DNA of 45,980 bases, taken from positions 1-45,980 of the forward strand of contig JAUNON010000017.1 of NCBI GenBank assembly GCA_030537145.1, given 5' to 3'. Of this stretch, positions 41,768-45,980 are shown one piece after another (the stretch's first letter is position 1; every line of letters starts with the position of its first letter). The notes under the pieces are model-generated. The model was not told where the DNA came from, did not search any database, and saw nothing but the letters and a program-made list of their open reading frames with translations. The position numbers and the translations under genes are program-made. The stretch comes from Lachnospiraceae bacterium (GTDB lineage: Bacteria > Bacillota > Clostridia > Lachnospirales > Lachnospiraceae).

Positions 41768-41796
41768 TTGCGCTGCTTTTCAAAACAGGGTATACT
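41768..41796 (+). promoter_or_regulatory. Promoter of the DnaQ-like exonuclease gene
   Basis: TTGCGC (41768-41773), a 17-bp spacer and TATACT (41791-41796), just after the VanY-like gene, giving a ~100-nt leader. Confidence 0.55.
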
Positions 41797-41904
41797 TGTA
41801 TGGAAATCAAATGAACTTTGGCAGGGAAATGAGCGTTGGGTCAACGGTTATTGTATCCTTTATCTGAAAGATACCTGGAATGCGGAAAAGAACAAGGAGC
41901 GGAC

Positions 41905-42582
41905 ATGTTAGGAAACAGACGAGGAAATCGATTGGAAAAATATGTGCAGGATTATGTGGTTTTTGATTTGGAGACTACCGGAGTTTCCCCTTCCTGGGAT
42001 GAGGTCATTGAACTATCCGCTATCCGGGTCAGGGGCGGGCAGGCGGCGGAAGAATTTTCATCACTGGTAAATCCGGGCAGGTCGATTCCTTATGGGGCCA
42101 GCCAGGTGAATGGCATAACCGATGAAATGGTGGCGAACGCTCCAGCTTTTGACCGGGTACTGGCTTCTTTTCTTGACTTTGCCGGAGAGGATGTTTTGGT
42201 AGGACATAATATTCACAGCTTTGATATGCTGTTTCTTTACCGAGATGTGGAAAGGTTCTTCGGACGGCTTTTGGAAAATGATTACATAGATACCTTGCCG
42301 ATCGCCAGGAGTTACCTTCCTCAACTGGCGCACCACCGGCTGACGGACCTGGCTTCGTTTTACGGAATCTCAGTGAACGGTGCGCATCGGGCCTTAAATG
42401 ACTGCCGCATGAATCAGCAGGTATTTGAATATCTGGCAAAGGAGATGCAGAAGGGAAGCGGCAGGACGGCGCAAAGGCTTTGTCCAAGATGCGGGCAAGG
42501 TCTGAAGCTGCGCAGCGGCAGGTATGGACAGTTTTGGGGCTGCAGCGGATATCCCCGCTGCAGATACACGGAAAATCTTTAA
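41905..42582 (+). CDS. DnaQ-family 3'-5' exonuclease with C-terminal topoisomerase-type zinc ribbon
   Basis: A 225-residue protein. Residues about 15-180 are a DEDDh exonuclease: Asp21 and Glu23 (FDLETTG), Asp107 (HNIHSFD), and His161 with Asp166 (HRALNDC). Residues 191-223 hold a zinc ribbon with Cys193, Cys196, Cys213 and Cys219 (CPRCG and CSGYPRC), like the C-terminal fingers of type IA topoisomerases. It probably trims DNA or RNA 3' ends, with the ribbon binding nucleic acid. AAGGAG lies before ATG 41905; a longer frame starting at 41836 is less likely. Confidence 0.85.
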   Translation: MLGNRRGNRLEKYVQDYVVFDLETTGVSPSWDEVIELSAIRVRGGQAAEEFSSLVNPGRSIPYGASQVNGITDEMVANAPAFDRVLASFLDFAGEDVLVGHNIHSFDMLFLYRDVERFFGRLLENDYIDTLPIARSYLPQLAHHRLTDLASFYGISVNGAHRALNDCRMNQQVFEYLAKEMQKGSGRTAQRLCPRCGQGLKLRSGRYGQFWGCSGYPRCRYTENL

Positions 42583-42631
42583 TTTTCAAGGTATGGCAAT
42601 GGGAACATGAAAGAAGGTCAGGAAAGAGGCT

Positions 42632-44011
42632 ATGCAGAGAGATTTAAGCCAGGGAAATATTTTTAGTACGCTGCTGCTGTTTGCCCTGCCCATGATGGCG
42701 GGAAATTTGTTGCAGCAGATTTATAATCTTGCGGATACGCTGATTGTGGGACGGTATTTGGGCCCGGATGCACTGGCGGCTGTGGGCTCGGCATATACTC
42801 TGATGACATTTCTGACCTCCGTGGTAACGGGGATATGTATGGGCTGCGGCGCCCTGTTTGCTATTGATTACGGGGCAAAGCAGCCGGAGGCCATGAAGGA
42901 GAAGATCCGGCTTTCCTTCTGGTTTGTGGCATTGGTTACAGCGGGAATCTGTGCCGTGGTTTTTTGGGGGACTGATGAAATCCTTCATCTTTTGCAGATT
43001 CCGGAGAAAATTTATGGAATGATGCGGGAATATGTGCGGATTATCTTTATTGGTATCAGCTTTACCTCCCTGTATAACTTTTTTGCCTATTTGCTGCGGG
43101 CGGTAGGAAATTCGGCAGTACCTCTTTATTTTCTGGCTTTTTCTTCTCTGCTGAATATTGGTCTGGACCTTTGGTTTGTTATGGGGCTGGGATGGGGGAT
43201 TGCCGGAGCTGCAAAGGCCACTGTGATCGCCCAGGCTGTATCCGGCTTTGGAATTGCGGGTTATGCACTGATTTATGCTCCAGGGCTTCGGAGGGAAAGG
43301 CGGGTGCAGAAAAACAATGCGCAGCCGGCGAAGAAGGCGGCCCGTGGAAAAGCCCGTAGCTTTTTGCAAATTGCGCGCTATTCCAGTCTGACCTGTCTGC
43401 AGCAGTCAGTGATGAATTTTGGCATTTTAATGATCCAGGGACTGGTGAACAGCTTCGGGACCACAATTATGGCTGCGTTTGCCGCAGCGGTCAAGATCGA
43501 TACCATCGCTTATATGCCGGCCCAGGAGTTTGGAAATGCCTATTCTATGTTTATTTCCCAAAACTACGGTGCAAAGGGAGAAGCACGGATTCAGAAGGGC
43601 ACAAGGCTGGCCGTTAGAATTTCGATTTTTTTCTGTATAGCTGCTTCTGTTATTGTGTGTTTTCTTGCTAAGCCGCTGATGCGTATCTTTGTAGACGGAT
43701 CGAAGCATGAAATTATTGCGGCCGGAGTGAACTATCTGCGGATTGAGGGGGCGTTTTATTGGGGGATTGGATGCCTTTTTCTTCTGTATGGATTTTACCG
43801 GGGCATCGGACGTCCGGAAATGTCGCTTGTTTTGACTGTGATTTCTCTGGGAACCCGTGTTGCGCTGGCTTATCTTTTTGCCCCCGATCCGGCGTTTGGA
43901 GTTGCGGCAGTCTGGTGGGCGATTCCCATTGGCTGGATGCTGGCGGATGCGGCCGGGTATCTGTATTATAAGAAAAGGAAAGGAAGGCTTATTCCGGACG
44001 GGCACGTATAG
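42632..44011 (+). CDS. MATE-family multidrug/cation efflux transporter
   Basis: A 459-residue transporter with twelve predicted membrane helices. It opens with LLFALPMMAGNLLQQIYNLADTL (first part of helix 1) and DTLIVGRYLGPDALAAVGSAY, the hallmark of MATE proteins of the DinF/NorM-like bacterial branch. A short basic loop (about 228-245) lies between the two six-helix halves. It exports organic cations or drugs using sodium or protons; the substrate is unknown. No adjacent regulator of the MarR or TetR type is seen. It follows the exonuclease gene by 49 nt. Confidence 0.93.
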   Translation: MQRDLSQGNIFSTLLLFALPMMAGNLLQQIYNLADTLIVGRYLGPDALAAVGSAYTLMTFLTSVVTGICMGCGALFAIDYGAKQPEAMKEKIRLSFWFVALVTAGICAVVFWGTDEILHLLQIPEKIYGMMREYVRIIFIGISFTSLYNFFAYLLRAVGNSAVPLYFLAFSSLLNIGLDLWFVMGLGWGIAGAAKATVIAQAVSGFGIAGYALIYAPGLRRERRVQKNNAQPAKKAARGKARSFLQIARYSSLTCLQQSVMNFGILMIQGLVNSFGTTIMAAFAAAVKIDTIAYMPAQEFGNAYSMFISQNYGAKGEARIQKGTRLAVRISIFFCIAASVIVCFLAKPLMRIFVDGSKHEIIAAGVNYLRIEGAFYWGIGCLFLLYGFYRGIGRPEMSLVLTVISLGTRVALAYLFAPDPAFGVAAVWWAIPIGWMLADAAGYLYYKKRKGRLIPDGHV

Positions 44012-44066
44012 GAAAAGGTCCGTCAGCAGGAACAATGGCCGGTTGGCAGGAAGGACAGAGCAGAAA

Positions 44067-44807
44067 ATGGATCTGATTGAGCGGGATATTTATGCCCTGA
44101 TTTGCAGCAGTGACGGTATCAGGGCAAAGGAGATTGCAAAAAAACTGAACCGGGAGCGCAGCGTGGTCAATCACTATCTGTATGCTTCTCCGTATATGCA
44201 TGATCTATGTTATCGTGACCGGGATTATAATTGGCATGGCTATATCCGTCAGACCAGACCGCATACCGGATTGGGAGATTTTAGCGGGTATTACGGAACC
44301 GTAAAGGAGTTTCTTGCGCTGGCGCCGGAGGAATGGTTCCGGCTGATGCAGGAGGGATGCCGGAACATTGGGCGGAACCTGAACGATACCAGAGGCCTGT
44401 TCCATTCCTTCCGGGATACAGGGGATACCATGCGGGCATTGTTTGCGGATCTGGAGGGTGTGGATACCTCCGATTGGGAGATTGTCTTTGAGCTTCGTAT
44501 CAAAAAATCCCGCCATATCCGCATCTATGCGGACGTGCTGGTGATTACGGAACGGTATGTGTTTTCCCTGGAATTTAAGATGAAGGATCGGATCGAGGAG
44601 GAAGAAGTATTCCAGGCATCTAAATACAGTCAGTATATAGAGGTATTGTTTGGGCCGGACTATGATGTGATTCCGGTGCTGGTTCTCACCCGGGCATCCG
44701 ATTTGTATTGCTATGTACAGATGAAGAATACGACCGGGGAGCTGCCGGTATGCTCCGGGGATATGCTGTTTAATATTTTTGACGAATATCTGGGAGGTAT
44801 ATTTTGA
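44067..44807 (+). CDS. HTH protein with predicted PD-(D/E)XK nuclease-like domain, function unknown
   Basis: A 246-residue protein. Residues 1-40 form a winged-helix-like start (LIERDIYALICSSDGIRAKE, then IAKKLNRERSVVNHYLY), as in small DNA-binding regulators. Residues about 136-200 carry what looks like a PD-(D/E)XK core: Asp156 (YADVLVI), Glu169-x-Lys171 (LEFKMK) and a downstream QASKYSQYI helix with Gln183. The middle (about 65-130) is helical and unrecognised. A nuclease acting on a bound site, or an inactive DNA-binding relative, are both possible. A longer frame upstream overlaps the MATE gene and is rejected. Its stop overlaps the TTG start of the next gene. Confidence 0.65.
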   Translation: MDLIERDIYALICSSDGIRAKEIAKKLNRERSVVNHYLYASPYMHDLCYRDRDYNWHGYIRQTRPHTGLGDFSGYYGTVKEFLALAPEEWFRLMQEGCRNIGRNLNDTRGLFHSFRDTGDTMRALFADLEGVDTSDWEIVFELRIKKSRHIRIYADVLVITERYVFSLEFKMKDRIEEEEVFQASKYSQYIEVLFGPDYDVIPVLVLTRASDLYCYVQMKNTTGELPVCSGDMLFNIFDEYLGGIF

Positions 44808-45361
44808 AAAAGAAACATCTTTGCGGAGCGCTTTTTCTGACCTTTTTGAAAATCGGAGCATTTACCTTCGGCGGCGGATATGCCATGATCCCTCTGATCA
44901 AGCGGGAGGTGCTGGAGAAAAAGGGATGGATCAGTGAAGCGGAAATGCTGGATATTGTGGCGGTGGCGGAAAGTACGCCGGGACCCTTGGCCATTAATAT
45001 GGCGACCTTTGTGGGAAGCTGCATGGCAGGAACTGCGGGAGCATTGGCTGCTACGGTTGGAGTAGTGCTGCCGTCTTTTTTCATTATTTTGCTGATTTCT
45101 TTTTGCCTGAAGCAGATCGAAGCCATCCGGGCGGTACAGTATGCCTTTATGGGAATCCGCGCAGGGGTGCTGGTGCTGATTGCCAACGCCTTTTTGTCCC
45201 TGCTGAGGCAGGCGGAACGGGAATGGTTCACGTATTTTCTGATGGCCGGAGCCTTTCTTTGCGTAGCTTTGTTTAGGATGAGTGCGGTGGCGGTGCTGGT
45301 GGTCTGCGCAGGGGCCGGACTGATCCGGGCTCTGAGAAAACGGGGGGAAGGCGGAGCATGA
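44804..45361 (+). CDS. Chromate transporter family, first half-size subunit
   Basis: A 185-residue membrane protein of the CHR family. It has the signature FLKIGAFTFGGGYAMIPLI at 14-32 and ESTPGPLAINMATFVG near 57-72, plus several helices. It starts at TTG 44804, 6 nt after GGGAGG, in the TTGA overlap with the previous stop. It is one of a pair of half-size proteins that together match a full-length ChrA; such pairs may export chromate or another oxyanion, or have a different natural role. Confidence 0.88.
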   Translation: MKKKHLCGALFLTFLKIGAFTFGGGYAMIPLIKREVLEKKGWISEAEMLDIVAVAESTPGPLAINMATFVGSCMAGTAGALAATVGVVLPSFFIILLISFCLKQIEAIRAVQYAFMGIRAGVLVLIANAFLSLLRQAEREWFTYFLMAGAFLCVALFRMSAVAVLVVCAGAGLIRALRKRGEGGA

Positions 45362-45903
45362 TTTATCTTTCTTTATTTTTGAATTTTTTTAAGATCGGAG
45401 CGTTTACCTTCGGCGGCGGATATGCCATGCTTCCTCTGATTCAGGAGACAGTGCTGGCAAATGGATGGCTTTCGAAGGAGCAGCTAGTTGATTTTATTGC
45501 GGTAAGTGAAAGTACTCCGGGTCCCTTTGCGGTGAATATTTCCACCTATATCGGATTCCGCACCGGGGGGATCCCCGGAGCCCTCTGCGCCACGCTTGGG
45601 GTAGTGCTGCCGTCCTTTCTGATTATTCTGCTGGTGGCCAGGTGCTATGCCCGCTTTCGGAAAAACCGGATCGTGAATGGCTGCATGGAAGGGCTGCGTC
45701 CGGCTGTCATCGGACTGATCGGTGCGGCGGTACTGTCTGTGGGAAGCAGCACCTTTGATTTTTCGGCTTTGCTGAGTCTGAAAAATCTGCTTTTACTGGT
45801 TATTTTGATTATAGCCGGGTGGATGTCCTGGAAAAAGCTGCATCCCATATGGATCATCTGTGTCAGCGGAATGTTGGGGGTCCTTGGGGGGATGCTTCTG
45901 TGA
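45358..45903 (+). CDS. Chromate transporter family, second half-size subunit
   Basis: A 181-residue partner of the previous protein, with the same signatures (FFKIGAFTFGGGYAMLPLIQ, then ESTPGPFAVNISTYIG) and helices. It starts at ATG 45358 in an ATGA overlap with the preceding stop, so the two are translationally coupled. In this family the halves are thought to sit in opposite orientation in the membrane. No terminator is visible in the 77 nt left in the window. Confidence 0.88.
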   Translation: MIYLSLFLNFFKIGAFTFGGGYAMLPLIQETVLANGWLSKEQLVDFIAVSESTPGPFAVNISTYIGFRTGGIPGALCATLGVVLPSFLIILLVARCYARFRKNRIVNGCMEGLRPAVIGLIGAAVLSVGSSTFDFSALLSLKNLLLLVILIIAGWMSWKKLHPIWIICVSGMLGVLGGMLL

Positions 45904-45980
45904 TTGTTTGAATGCTGAAAAGAATGACGAACGTCCATCGGCCGGATAGCTGACGGGCAGATGAAGATCGGGCAGATGAA

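Noticed and set aside
1..45980. tRNA, rRNA, insertion sequence or prophage genes
   Set aside because: I looked for tRNA T-loop motifs, transposase and phage protein motifs on both strands and saw none; a covariance-model scan was not possible.

Overview
The window looks like chromosome of a low-to-mid GC Firmicute of class Clostridia, most likely a gut Lachnospiraceae. The grounds are AGGAGG-type ribosome binding sites, Gram-positive lipoproteins, a YesM/YesN-type two-component system, a pyrophosphate-type phosphofructokinase plus pyruvate phosphate dikinase, the short class II glycyl-tRNA synthetase and VanR/VanS-like regulators. I see no rRNA, tRNA, CRISPR array, transposase or phage gene. 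Function calls rest on motif recognition and remembered family sequences; no search was run.

Layout. 1-2760: an HD-domain protein on the minus strand, divergent from a secreted carbohydrate-binding-domain protein with a repetitive Pro/Gly/Glu tail. A frameshifted HPr (ptsH) C-terminus and a terminator follow that gene. 2983-4012: two GNAT acetyltransferases. 4212-8815: a MerR regulator divergent from an operon of a DUF1566-like lipoprotein, a DUF4358/transglutaminase lipoprotein and a Dxs-like thiamine enzyme. The operon is read from a MerR-type promoter with a 19-bp spacer. 8893-19952: a self-contained disaccharide locus with a GH94 phosphorylase, phosphohexomutase, YesM-type kinase, ABC sugar importer, YesN-type regulator and class II aldolase. 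It should import a disaccharide, split it with phosphate, convert the sugar 1-phosphate and feed glycolysis, with its own sensor.

19979-24065: a minus-strand operon of esterase, esterase and ATP-grasp ligase, divergent from a VanH-like 2-hydroxyacid dehydrogenase. The two promoters are back to back and separated by a palindrome. 24143-33283: mostly housekeeping genes, namely a DUF512 radical SAM protein, a DUF1461 membrane protein, an M16C peptidase, era, recO (lacking its zinc module), a lipoprotein and glyS. 33300-37948: PPi-type pfk and ppdK, each with a structured leader and a strong terminator. A 60-nt two-copy repeat directly follows both terminators.

38026-41752: a TauE/SafE transporter, VanR/VanS-like regulators and a VanY-like D,D-carboxypeptidase, without a D-Ala-D-Lac or D-Ala-D-Ser ligase. 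41905-45903: a DnaQ-type exonuclease with a zinc ribbon, a MATE transporter, an HTH plus predicted PD-(D/E)XK protein of unknown function, and a split chromate-transporter pair joined by start/stop overlaps.

The parts least explained by known biology are the lipoprotein/Dxs-like operon, in which the Dxs-like enzyme has lost the residues that hold the glyceraldehyde-3-phosphate phosphate; the esterase/ATP-grasp operon with its divergent VanH-like gene; and the repeat flanking ppdK.
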